The notes under the pieces were generated by a model. It ran no database searches. It had not been told where the DNA came from and saw only the letters and a program-made list of their open reading frames with translations. Source: Pseudanabaena mucicola FACHB-723 (lineage in GTDB: Bacteria > Cyanobacteriota > Cyanobacteriia > Pseudanabaenales > Pseudanabaenaceae). From it: DNA of 42,043 bases. The stretch is taken from assembly GCF_014696385.1 (NCBI RefSeq), contig NZ_JACJQB010000030.1, positions 1 through 42,043 on the forward strand, read 5' to 3'. Shown here in pieces: positions 33,787-42,005 of this stretch (the stretch's first letter is position 1; every line of letters begins with the position of its first letter). A program made the translations under genes and the position numbers.

Positions 33787-35130
33787 TTATGATTTCCTCT
33801 GGTGTGGAATTGTGAATGAAAACGTACTTCCTTCTGATAATTTACTTTCAGCCCATATTTTGCCGCCGTGCTGCTGGACAATACTCTGACAGATCGCTAA
33901 ACCCAGCCCTGTGCCTCCCATCTGTCGAGAATCTGAAGCATCAACTTGGTTAAACCGCCCAAAAATCCTTTCTAGATAGTTTTCGGGAATCCCACGCCCC
34001 CAATCTCTGACATGAAAAATGATCGCCTCATTAGCAGATTCTACTGTAATCTCGACTTGACTTTGCGGTGGTGAAAACTTAATCGCATTACTGAGTAAAT
34101 TGACTAGGGTTTGCACAAGGCGATCGCGATCGGCAAAAATCTCGAAGGATGGACATTTAATTAAGATCTGGATCTGACTTTCCATAGCGATCGCCTGCAT
34201 GGTTTCAACGGCTTGGTGGCATAGACTTGATGTGTCGTACCATTGGCGATCGATATCGACTTGATTGGATTCTAAGCGCTCTAAGTCCAAAATATCATTG
34301 ACTAGGCGGACTAACCTCTCAATATCGGTCGCCGCAATATTGAGCATGTTCTTAGCAACTTCGGGCTTGTCTGCCAATACGCCAGAAGCTAGCAGCCCCA
34401 AAGCGCCCCGAATCGAGGCTAAAGGTGTGCGTAGTTCATGGCTAACAATGGAAATAAATTCACTTTTGACCCGTTCAATCTTCAACTTTTCGGTAATATC
34501 TTCACCGATGCTGATGATTCCAATAATCTCTCCCGTTTCATTGCGAAGGAGCGTATTATTCCAAGAAATTTCTCTTTCTTCCTTGGCTTTAGTCAAAATA
34601 GAATTTTGATAATAGGGCTGAAAGTCATTAACTAAAGCATCGACAAAATCACGGTTACTCTGGGCGCGGTCGAGGTGCGGTAAAAAGTTAGCAAACCAAT
34701 CTTTGCCCATGACCTCCTTTAGATCGTAACCAGTCGCCTCTAGAAAATAGGGATTGACATACTCTATTTGTCCTTGACGATTTAAGCCGATAACAATTAA
34801 GCGGACATTATCTAATAACGATTGCCAGCGCCGATTGGATTCTTGCAGGGCAATTTGCCTTTGAAACAGCTCGGCAGTGCGCTCAGTAACTCGATTTTCT
34901 AATTCAGCATTGCTACTTTGCAGATCCCGATAAAGTTCTGCCTGTTGAATTGCGATCGCTACCTGTACTGATAATTGTTGCAGTAAGCTAATATCGCTCT
35001 TTTGCCAAACGCGCGGATTAGAACATTGATGGACTATCAACAATCCCCATAGCCTTTGATTTTTGCCGTTGATGATCAGGAGCGGTAATACAAGATTTGC
35101 CCTGACCTGAAAATGTTCCATTAGTTGCAA
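33787..35130 (-). CDS. GAF-PAS-histidine kinase, downstream fragment of a frame-split gene
   Basis: As read, 447 residues: the last part of a GAF domain (about 1-65), a short coiled linker, a PAS domain (about 95-215), a HisKA dimerisation helix with SHELRTPLASIRGALGLL, and an HATPase domain with NLLSNAIKFSPP, DWGRGIPE, FGRFNQ and TGLGLAI. The TTG start lies inside the GAF domain, and the same frame stays open upstream to 35334. It there encodes the missing GAF half (FVYQFNPDFSGRVVAES and on). The kinase core is intact. Whether it is translated depends on reinitiation or on the frameshift at 35320-35323 being a sequence error. The single receiver follows after 2 nt. Confidence 0.8.
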   Translation of the reverse strand: MQLMEHFQVRANLVLPLLIINGKNQRLWGLLIVHQCSNPRVWQKSDISLLQQLSVQVAIAIQQAELYRDLQSSNAELENRVTERTAELFQRQIALQESNRRWQSLLDNVRLIVIGLNRQGQIEYVNPYFLEATGYDLKEVMGKDWFANFLPHLDRAQSNRDFVDALVNDFQPYYQNSILTKAKEEREISWNNTLLRNETGEIIGIISIGEDITEKLKIERVKSEFISIVSHELRTPLASIRGALGLLASGVLADKPEVAKNMLNIAATDIERLVRLVNDILDLERLESNQVDIDRQWYDTSSLCHQAVETMQAIAMESQIQILIKCPSFEIFADRDRLVQTLVNLLSNAIKFSPPQSQVEITVESANEAIIFHVRDWGRGIPENYLERIFGRFNQVDASDSRQMGGTGLGLAICQSIVQQHGGKIWAESKLSEGSTFSFTIPHQRKS

Positions 35131-35290
35131 ATGGCATTCAGTTAAGTTCGCCTCATAAATATCGAAAGTTGAAAAAACACGACCTTCCGCGTATTCACCT
35201 CCGAGATTACCTTGAAAGCAGAACTCGTCAATTTGTTGATTGAGACAGGTTGTCCAAGGTGGTAAGACTGACTCAGCAACAACCCGACCA

Positions 35291-35878
35291 CTAAAATCGG
35301 GATTGAATTGATAGACAAACGGTGCGATCGGCTTTTAAAAAGGTGCGTATTTCTTGAACGATCGCATTGAGAATTTCTTCCAAACCAAGATATTGACGAA
35401 TATGTAGAGCAATTTTGGCAATTAAAAGTTCCTGCTCCTGCGATCGATGCAACTGGCGGGTAAGAATTAGATGATCACACACCTGACCCACACGGGTACA
35501 GAGAGATACCGATGTCACCTCACTTTTAATAAGATAGTCGGCAGCTCCTAACCGCATTGTTTGTAAGATAAGCTGCTCATTGCCATCATGCCCAGTTAAG
35601 ATGATCGCCTCTAGCTTCGGCACAAGATCGCCTTCGCCCATAGCGGCTAATAATTCCCATCCCTCACCATCGGGGAGAAAATAGTCAACGAGGACAATAT
35701 CAGGATGTTGCGATTGCCATAGATCTATACCTTCTGCTAGGGTTTCCGCTTCCAGAAAAATATAGTAACGGGATGTATCTGATTGCAGGTAACGAATGTA
35801 AGTAGCACGATCTTCTGCCGAATCATCGACAATCAGAATGGTGATCGTGGAGTCTAAGGGTGGTGATGTCAAGAGCAT
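35291..35878 (-). CDS. Receiver plus partial GAF, upstream fragment of the split kinase gene
   Basis: As read, 195 residues. The receiver domain (about 10-130) has ILIVDDSAED, phosphoacceptor D in IVLVDYFLPDGEG, the ILTGHD switch threonine and the IKSE lysine. A GAF start (ELLIAKIALHIRQYLG then EILNAIVQEIRTFLKADR) follows, and then about 10 residues of out-of-frame tail before TAG. It lies 135 nt after the phytochrome gene. Phytochrome genes are commonly followed by a receiver gene, so this receiver is the likely target of the phytochrome kinase. If translated alone it would be a receiver with a broken GAF domain. Confidence 0.75.
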   Translation of the reverse strand: MLLTSPPLDSTITILIVDDSAEDRATYIRYLQSDTSRYYIFLEAETLAEGIDLWQSQHPDIVLVDYFLPDGEGWELLAAMGEGDLVPKLEAIILTGHDGNEQLILQTMRLGAADYLIKSEVTSVSLCTRVGQVCDHLILTRQLHRSQEQELLIAKIALHIRQYLGLEEILNAIVQEIRTFLKADRTVCLSIQSRF

Positions 35879-36013
35879 AAATTTCAGGAAGAATTTCAGA
35901 TGGTGAATTGTTCCTAGCTAGGTAAAACAGCAACTTGTTTTATTCTCGTAATAGATTTGAATATCGCGTTGCCTGCTTAATGTGGTCAAGACGGTAATGC
36001 AAATGCAGATCGT

Positions 36014-38317
36014 TCATAGCAAATTTGGATTTCTCGCAGGTAGAGTAAAAGAAATAGTAGTTCCTTCTCCGTAGGTAGATTGCACTTGAATGCTACCTTT
36101 GTGGCGTTCGACAATCTTTTTGACAATCGTTAGCCCAGCACCCGTACCAGTACCATACTTACTCGGTGCATTTAACCGTCTGAAGATTTGAAATATTGAT
36201 TGCCAATGCTTCTGACGGATACCAATCCCATTATCGCGCACATAGAGCATTACCAAAGGCGATTTAGACTGATCCTCAAGCCAGTCAATTTCTGCCAATT
36301 TTTCAGGATTTTCATTGTATTTAAAAGCATTGCTAATCAAATTAATAAAAATCTCTTCGATCAAGAGGCGATCGCCCCATACCATCGGCAGCAATCGGGG
36401 GATGAGAATTTTGCAGTTCTGCCATTGCGGATTCATCGCAAATATTTCTATCACATTTCTTAATAATTGATTGAGATCAAGGGGTTCCATCTGCAACTCC
36501 TGACGACCTAGTCGCGAGAATTTTAGCAAAGATTCGATCAATGCTTCCATCCGTTTCGTTAGTTTTACCAATGTCTGCAGCTTGTCTGCCCCATCACCAT
36601 TAAGGATTTCGCCATAGTCTTCTAATAAAAAAGTGGCATAATTATGAATACCGCGCAAGGGTTCTTTTAAATCATGGGAAGCGATGTAAGCAAAGGCATC
36701 GAGTTCACTATTACTCCGTTCGAGCTCTGCGTTAATCATGTCGATTTCATGGGCTTGTCGCAGGGCAATATCAACGATCGCCTGCCGCAGTTTGGTCGCA
36801 CTTTCCACTTCACAGGGCAACCAAGGAGTAGACTTACCGCGCACGATTTCTTTCCAAGCGGCAAAGGACTGACGGGGAAGCAGAACAATACTACCGTCTT
36901 CAGCAACTTGTGTTGGTTTATCGCGATCGCCTGCCCAAGTAACGGTTTGCAATTGTTCTGGACGAAACCACAGAACATATCGATGCTGGATTTTAGAAAT
37001 TGCCATTACCATCAAGCCACTGGCAGTGGCCTGATATTCCATCATTTCAGGATAGAGACTGGATAACGCATCGGTAACAAAGAGATCCTGATCAAAACGA
37101 TCTTGTAACCAATTCAGTAGAGATTGTATGGCGGCGGCATCAGGAGTTTCGCCAATCAAAATCAGGCGATCGCCATCAACAATAGCCGCACCCTGAGCGC
37201 TCGTCAGCTCTAACAAAGCGGCATGATCGTAATTGAGTTCCTCCACAAATCCCGTTGCTTTAGTCAAACGTTCTACAAACTGACCTTGAAGGATTTTGAG
37301 GCGTGTTTTGTAATCAAGATGCTCATTGGCTTCTTTATTGGCTAATTCCGTAGACATCAACTGTCCCAAAAATTCGCAGATCGTACGAATTTCATAGGGT
37401 ACAAATTTGGGTGTCTCATGGTGACAGGCGATCAATCCCCATAGCTTTTGATTTTGAACCAGAGAGACAGACATCGAGGCAGCTACACCCATATTTTGCA
37501 GATATTCAATATGCATTGGCGACACCGATCGCAAAACACAATAACTCATATCCAAAGGTGATTTTCTGTCTAGAGATTGCCCATGACTGACTAGCCCCGC
37601 TGGTTGATAATTCACATCGGGAATTAAGCGCAACCAGTTGAGGGTGTAGAGATGTTTTGCCTGTTTGGGAATGTCTGAGTCAGGGTAATGTAGTCCTAAA
37701 AATGGCTCTAGGTCAGGCTGTTTAGTTTCTGCAATCACACTTCCGTCTCCCTGCTCATTGAAGCGGTAGATCATCACGCGATCAAATCCTGTTAATGCTT
37801 GTATTTCCTGCACCACTAGTTCGCATAATGCCGCGAGGTCTTTTACTGTCTGGATTTTAGTAAGAGTCTGTTTAATTTGGTAATAAAAATGAAAAAAATC
37901 ACTGCTCACCGATGCGTCCCAAGGTTCCAGTTCCAGCACAATTTCACCTGTGGGGGCGCGATGGACAATGCCATTAAAAGCACTAGGTAAGCTCTCCGCC
38001 AATCCATAAAAATTAACACGCAGAGGATTGGGATATTCAAAATGGTGATTGAGACAAGCTCGAATCGATTTAATCAGTTCTTTCCCTGTAAATTCTGCTA
38101 AGGGGCGATCAAGTAAGTCATCGATCGCAATTCCTAAAATATCAAGGGAATTGGCACTCACCTGAGCAATCCGCAAATCTGGCTCGGTAAGCACGATCAA
38201 TAGCCCATGGGGCTGAATCAAACTAGGAATATGAATTGGTTCGCGATCGCAATTAGTCAGATTAATCGCTTCAAATTCGTAAAAATCATGATCGACCTGT
38301 CTCAAAAAATTATCCAT
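36014..38317 (-). CDS. Bacteriophytochrome-type sensor histidine kinase
   Basis: The 767-residue red/far-red photoreceptor kinase has PAS (about 15-115), GAF (about 140-305) with PDSDIP, and PHY (about 320-500) with the PRQSF tongue motif. HisKA follows with SHDLKEPLRGI, then HATPase with NLISNAFKYN, DNGIGI and GTGAGLTIVKK. The only plausible bilin cysteine is C23 in the N-terminal NCDREPIHIP segment, the biliverdin-binding position of bacteriophytochromes. The GAF position used by Cph1 reads SVSPMHIEYL, with no cysteine. ATG at 38317 is preferred over an upstream TTG at 38323. Biliverdin would come from a heme oxygenase such as the one at 12.7-13.4 kb. The two following genes on the strand are probable phosphorelay partners. 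Confidence 0.92.
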   Translation of the reverse strand: MDNFLRQVDHDFYEFEAINLTNCDREPIHIPSLIQPHGLLIVLTEPDLRIAQVSANSLDILGIAIDDLLDRPLAEFTGKELIKSIRACLNHHFEYPNPLRVNFYGLAESLPSAFNGIVHRAPTGEIVLELEPWDASVSSDFFHFYYQIKQTLTKIQTVKDLAALCELVVQEIQALTGFDRVMIYRFNEQGDGSVIAETKQPDLEPFLGLHYPDSDIPKQAKHLYTLNWLRLIPDVNYQPAGLVSHGQSLDRKSPLDMSYCVLRSVSPMHIEYLQNMGVAASMSVSLVQNQKLWGLIACHHETPKFVPYEIRTICEFLGQLMSTELANKEANEHLDYKTRLKILQGQFVERLTKATGFVEELNYDHAALLELTSAQGAAIVDGDRLILIGETPDAAAIQSLLNWLQDRFDQDLFVTDALSSLYPEMMEYQATASGLMVMAISKIQHRYVLWFRPEQLQTVTWAGDRDKPTQVAEDGSIVLLPRQSFAAWKEIVRGKSTPWLPCEVESATKLRQAIVDIALRQAHEIDMINAELERSNSELDAFAYIASHDLKEPLRGIHNYATFLLEDYGEILNGDGADKLQTLVKLTKRMEALIESLLKFSRLGRQELQMEPLDLNQLLRNVIEIFAMNPQWQNCKILIPRLLPMVWGDRLLIEEIFINLISNAFKYNENPEKLAEIDWLEDQSKSPLVMLYVRDNGIGIRQKHWQSIFQIFRRLNAPSKYGTGTGAGLTIVKKIVERHKGSIQVQSTYGEGTTISFTLPARNPNLL

Positions 38318-38388
38318 TACCAATCTAGTATGTTTTCTAAAGTGGGGAGTCTGCCGAGCATACTAAGTAGTGCAGCATAAATAAGCTT

Positions 38389-38439
38389 AAAACCAGATCT
38401 TATGCCGTGCGCGTAGTGGGCGTCACAAGATCTGGTTTT
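38389..38439. repeat. Long imperfect palindrome upstream of the phytochrome gene
   Basis: AAAACCAGATCTT (38389-38401) pairs with AAGATCTGGTTTT (38427-38439), a perfect 13-bp base. The 25-nt interior (GC-rich, around GTGCGCGTAGTGGGCG) pairs only partly. It lies in the gap between the 109-residue gene (minus, stop at 38463) and the phytochrome start (38317), so it may terminate the small-gene transcript. It has the AAAACC outer arm of the palindrome family but a different core. Confidence 0.5.
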
Positions 38440-38462
38440 GTATTTTAACTACGCTAGGCTAC

Positions 38463-38792
38463 CTATGGCAAAATTTGAAAAATACCATCTTTAACTAGAG
38501 CTTTAATATGTATTCCTTGCTCTACAACACTGTAGGGCATTTTCGGCTTTTCAGGATTTTCCCTCGCACAGTCAATTATCTCATAGCGCTTGGGGATGTG
38601 ACGGGTAATATGCTCTAGCGATCGCTGTCGCAGTTCAGTATTAGTCATTTTGATTTGACATTCAGGTATCATGGAATATTCTGGGTGCAAGCAATTGGGA
38701 TAATCGTTAAGGAAACTATCAACCTCTTCCACAGCAATCATCAATGTTAATTTAACGAAGGGTTTGGACATGAGTGGATCACACGAATACAT
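38463..38792 (-). CDS. Hypothetical protein, 109 residues
   Basis: I do not recognise a family. The protein is soluble, with three cysteines in the first half, a TLMIAVEEVDSFLNDYP stretch, a basic region RQRSLEHITRHIPKRYE and a short beta-like C-terminus (VVEQGIHIKALVKDGIF). It may start at ATG 38792 or at 38771 (MSKPFVKL); neither has a good ribosome-binding site. It lies 70 nt after the 139-residue gene on the same strand, so the two may form a small operon. Codon use looks like that of its neighbours. A toxin-antitoxin pair is conceivable but nothing specific supports it. Confidence 0.55.
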   Translation of the reverse strand: MYSCDPLMSKPFVKLTLMIAVEEVDSFLNDYPNCLHPEYSMIPECQIKMTNTELRQRSLEHITRHIPKRYEIIDCARENPEKPKMPYSVVEQGIHIKALVKDGIFQILP

Positions 38793-38862
38793 AGTTAATG
38801 TAGGAATTTGGGTGATAAATGTTCAGGATTAAAACTTGGTCAGTAATGCGATGCAAGATTGG

Positions 38863-39282
38863 TTAAGCGCTTACAACGAAAGCATGACTGAAATAATCGC
38901 GATTCCAAATAAATTCTTTGTAGCTGAGAAATTCTACTGATTCATTCTCGATCGCCTTCCATTTAGCATTAGTAGCAACCCCCTGATGCCAATCAAACGA
39001 AACTTCACTATATTCTGTATTAATGGGACGGTTAGCGTAATGGGGGTCACGCTCGATCCAAAGCAAGCGCTCAGGGTCAAGCTGAAACACCCTAACTATG
39101 TGTGTGGCAAGTTGTTCGAGTTGGGAAGGAATAAACCAACCAATCTCGCAGTTCTGCACAGAGACGATTACAACTTGTTGTCCGAATTGCCGATGAATAA
39201 TCCGTAAATGGCATTTTAGCTGCCAGATTGCTGAGTTTTGACCAGTAACAGGACATTCATAAAATTGCTCAAATATTCTCAT
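38863..39282 (-). CDS. Hypothetical protein, 139 residues
   Basis: I do not recognise a family with a known function. The protein begins MRIFEQFYECPVTGQNSAIW and contains RQFGQQVVIVSVQNCEIGWF and LATHIVRVFQLDPERLLWIE. It ends with an aromatic-rich part that includes EVSFDWHQGVATNAKW. It has no signal peptide or membrane segment. The well-conserved look of the text (long run of ordered hydrophobic and aromatic residues, normal codon use) argues that it is a real gene. It is followed after 70 nt by the 109-residue gene and preceded by the large response-regulator gene's 3' end. Confidence 0.65.
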   Translation of the reverse strand: MRIFEQFYECPVTGQNSAIWQLKCHLRIIHRQFGQQVVIVSVQNCEIGWFIPSQLEQLATHIVRVFQLDPERLLWIERDPHYANRPINTEYSEVSFDWHQGVATNAKWKAIENESVEFLSYKEFIWNRDYFSHAFVVSA

Positions 39283-39378
39283 GTTACAAATTCTTTATAA
39301 AATGTAGTTAATGCCTGAGATTCAGTCCCAATTGCTTTTCAATAAATAACAGTTAAAAATGAGGAAAGTCTGAGGAAA

Positions 39379-41775
39379 TCAAGCCGACTGCAACCAATCA
39401 CTTGCGGCAACAATCTGATCTCTTCCTGCCGCCTTCGCCTGATACAATGCTGCATCCATATTGCGATATAAAACCTCTAGAGTTGTGCCTTTATGGGGAT
39501 ATTCCACCACACCCGCACTAAAAGTAATTCCAAAAGACTCACCTCTCACCGTGGTGAATCTTTCTTTGCGCCATGTTGCCAACAAAATATTTAAGCGTTC
39601 GATACTTTGTTGAAGGTTAGCCCCATACAACCCCACCACAAACTCCTCACCGCCCCAACGCATTGTTACATCTTCATTGCGAAAATTTTGACGCAAGAGG
39701 TTACCAAATTGCTTCAACACCGCATCGCCCATAATATGCCCATAGCGATCGTTCACTTGTTTGAATAAATCCAAATCCAAAATCGCTAAACTGAGAGTCT
39801 GTTGATTGCGTGCCGCCATCCGCAAAAGCTGTGTCAAAACTTGAATGCCGCGACGGTGGGTATAAACCCCTGTCAAACCATCAAAATCAGCAGTCTGTCT
39901 CGATAAGCGACTGCGATCTAAACGGCTGACAATACGGGTATATAAATCACTTTCCGCGACTGGTTTACTCAGATAATCATCAGCACCCGCAACAAATAAT
40001 TGCCTAATTGTTTCGCGATCGCTATGAGCCGATAAAAACACAATCGGTAAATCATGCCAGAGAGAAGACGTTCGCACGGCTTGACATAAATCAACACCGC
40101 TATAATCTGGCATGATCAAATCCAAAATTAAGAGATCGGGAGTGGTAGATTCTAATACCTGCCAAAACTGTTTGGGGTTCTGTAAAGTAATGACTTCGAT
40201 TTCTCGACTTTCCAGTGATCGTCGCAGGGTTTTGAGCAAAGTCGGATCGTCATCGACAATCATCACCTTAGAGCGATCGCTACCGTGTTGATACAAAACC
40301 TGCGACACCGTATTCAGAATTTCTTCCGTCGAAGCGGGTTTTTCAATAAATGAGCAAATACCCTTACGCGCCACCATTATGCGATCGTTCAATCCACTCG
40401 CTGCCGTCATCATCACCGTTGGAATTTGCGTCTCTCTCTGAGCCAATTCGTCCAAAAACATCAGCCCCTCCTGACTAGAGTTAGGAAGGGCGATATCTAG
40501 CAAAATCACATCAGGAACTTCCCTCTCAATTTTCTCTCTAGCAGTTGTCAGATCCAACGCCGTTTGCACCCGCATTCCCAAAGTTTCCGCTTCTAGCAAA
40601 ATCTTCTGTGTCAACAAAACATTATCATCGACAATTAGTAACAGAGGTAATGGTGAATGGGAATGATGGGATGGAAGCTCAGGAAGAACTGTCGGCGATG
40701 ATTTTAGGGTAATCTGTTCAAGCTTTGTAATTAATTGTCCTAGCAACTCCGCGTTAGAACTAACTAAAGGGAACTCACTATTTAGCATCTCCTCAATCTG
40801 GCGGGCGATCGCCGATTCTTCAGGAAACCCCAAGGAACCTAATGAGCCAATCAGTCGATGTGCTTGCATATATCCTTCATAACGTAGATTCGCACCCAAT
40901 TTATTCTTCTCCAAAGCGATCGCTACTCGTCGAAACATGGCGATCGTCTCTGGTAAACCCGCAATTAATTTCTTAGACATAATCGCAATAACTTCCTGTA
41001 CTCGCCCATTATCTAGAGGTGATAGGTTCTCAACTACAGACTCTTTAGGCAAAGAACTTACCGCCTTAAGTTGCACAGGTGCAGATACCGATACAGGTGC
41101 AGGTTTGAGCCGATAGCCCAATCCGTACAAAGTCTCAATAGGATCTATTGGTAGTCCCGCCGCCTTCAGTTTTTGCCGCAATCCCTTAATATGGGTAGTC
41201 ACTGCTTCATCACTGGGAAACTCTCCTGCCGACCACACCTGATCAATCAAAGCACTACGACTAAATATCTGTTGTGGATGCCTAAGAAATATTTCTAATA
41301 GTCCATGTTCCTTTTGCGTTAAGCGTAAAATTTTCTCTTTGTAAGTAACGGTATGCATCTTCAGATCGAGCCGCAAGTCTTCCCAAATCAATTCTTGAAT
41401 GAGATTATTATTTTCATAATAGCGGCGTAATAGCGCTCGAATCCTTGCCACTAATTCCTGAAAGTTATAGGGCTTAACCACATAGTCATCGGCTCCCGCT
41501 TCTAACCCCATCACGCGATCGTTCATACTATCTTTCGCCGTCAGTAACAGCACAGGAATGCTATATCCAGAATTACGCAGCTTGGTGCATAGTCCAATAC
41601 CATCACTATCAGGCAACATTACATCAAGAATGATCAAGTCATAATTGTAGGTTTCCACATATCGCCAAGCCATTTTTGCATCGGCTACCGTATCAATTGT
41701 GTAATGAGATTCTGCAAGTAGCTGTAAGAGTGTCGCCGCAGAGTACAAATCATCTTCAACTAATAAAATTTTCAA
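39379..41775 (-). CDS. Multidomain response regulator: REC-wHTH-Hpt-REC-REC-GGDEF
   Basis: This 798-residue protein joins a DNA-binding regulator to a diguanylate cyclase. Receiver 1 (about 1-118) has LLVEDD, D in LIILDVMLPDSDG and the VKPY lysine. An OmpR-type winged helix (about 130-225) has LTQKEHGLLEIFLRHP and VTTHIKGLRQKL. An Hpt-like domain (about 255-350) has the histidine in YMQAHRLIGSLGSLG. Receivers 2 (about 375-495) and 3 (about 500-620) carry D in VILLDIALPN and LLILDLIMPD. The GGDEF domain (about 630-795) has active RWGGEEF and an inhibitory RNED I-site five residues before it. The start is TTG at 41775 with AGGAGG at 41781-41786. It could be a phosphorelay hub that controls both transcription and cyclic-di-GMP. 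Confidence 0.9.
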   Translation of the reverse strand: MKILLVEDDLYSAATLLQLLAESHYTIDTVADAKMAWRYVETYNYDLIILDVMLPDSDGIGLCTKLRNSGYSIPVLLLTAKDSMNDRVMGLEAGADDYVVKPYNFQELVARIRALLRRYYENNNLIQELIWEDLRLDLKMHTVTYKEKILRLTQKEHGLLEIFLRHPQQIFSRSALIDQVWSAGEFPSDEAVTTHIKGLRQKLKAAGLPIDPIETLYGLGYRLKPAPVSVSAPVQLKAVSSLPKESVVENLSPLDNGRVQEVIAIMSKKLIAGLPETIAMFRRVAIALEKNKLGANLRYEGYMQAHRLIGSLGSLGFPEESAIARQIEEMLNSEFPLVSSNAELLGQLITKLEQITLKSSPTVLPELPSHHSHSPLPLLLIVDDNVLLTQKILLEAETLGMRVQTALDLTTAREKIEREVPDVILLDIALPNSSQEGLMFLDELAQRETQIPTVMMTAASGLNDRIMVARKGICSFIEKPASTEEILNTVSQVLYQHGSDRSKVMIVDDDPTLLKTLRRSLESREIEVITLQNPKQFWQVLESTTPDLLILDLIMPDYSGVDLCQAVRTSSLWHDLPIVFLSAHSDRETIRQLFVAGADDYLSKPVAESDLYTRIVSRLDRSRLSRQTADFDGLTGVYTHRRGIQVLTQLLRMAARNQQTLSLAILDLDLFKQVNDRYGHIMGDAVLKQFGNLLRQNFRNEDVTMRWGGEEFVVGLYGANLQQSIERLNILLATWRKERFTTVRGESFGITFSAGVVEYPHKGTTLEVLYRNMDAALYQAKAAGRDQIVAASDWLQSA

Positions 41776-41911
41776 AATTCCCTCCTGTCAAAAAACAACA
41801 GTACCTTTTAGCTTAATATTCTGTGGCAATACTTGTATTATCAGCAAAAAATGAGGAAATGATGAGGAGTTCTTGAGTATCTCAATTCTACCTATGGTAA
41901 CAAGAAAGAAA

Positions 41912-41945
41912 TGCTGCTACAAAGGACAAAAGCCGAGTAGCAGCA
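41912..41945. promoter_or_regulatory. Inverted repeat upstream of the REC-GGDEF gene
   Basis: TGCTGCTAC (41912-41920) is complementary to GTAGCAGCA (41937-41945), 9 bp with a 16-nt spacer, 137 nt upstream of the TTG start. It could be a 5' leader hairpin or a binding site, for instance for the encoded winged-helix regulator. The 41776-42043 region holds no ORF that I can support. Confidence 0.3.
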
Positions 41946-42005
41946 AGAAAAATGAATGATGAAATTGTAGCGATTTATAGCTATAGCCAAGTAAGTTAAG
42001 ACATA

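Larger units (their letters stand above)
33787..35878 (-). pseudogene. REC-GAF-PAS-HisKA-HATPase sensor kinase, split by a 1-nt frameshift
   Basis: The two neighbouring frames join into one protein. The upstream frame gives a receiver and the first half of a GAF domain to RTFLKADR (codons to 35324). The downstream frame resumes at 35319 with FVYQFNPDFSGRVV. Between them lie 4 bases (35320-35323) where 3 would keep the frame, and the whole interval is 2092 nt, that is 697 codons plus one base. Restoring the frame gives about 696 residues with domain order receiver, GAF, PAS, HisKA, HATPase. Everything else is intact, so this is a very recent lesion, a programmed shift, or an assembly error. 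Confidence 0.75.
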
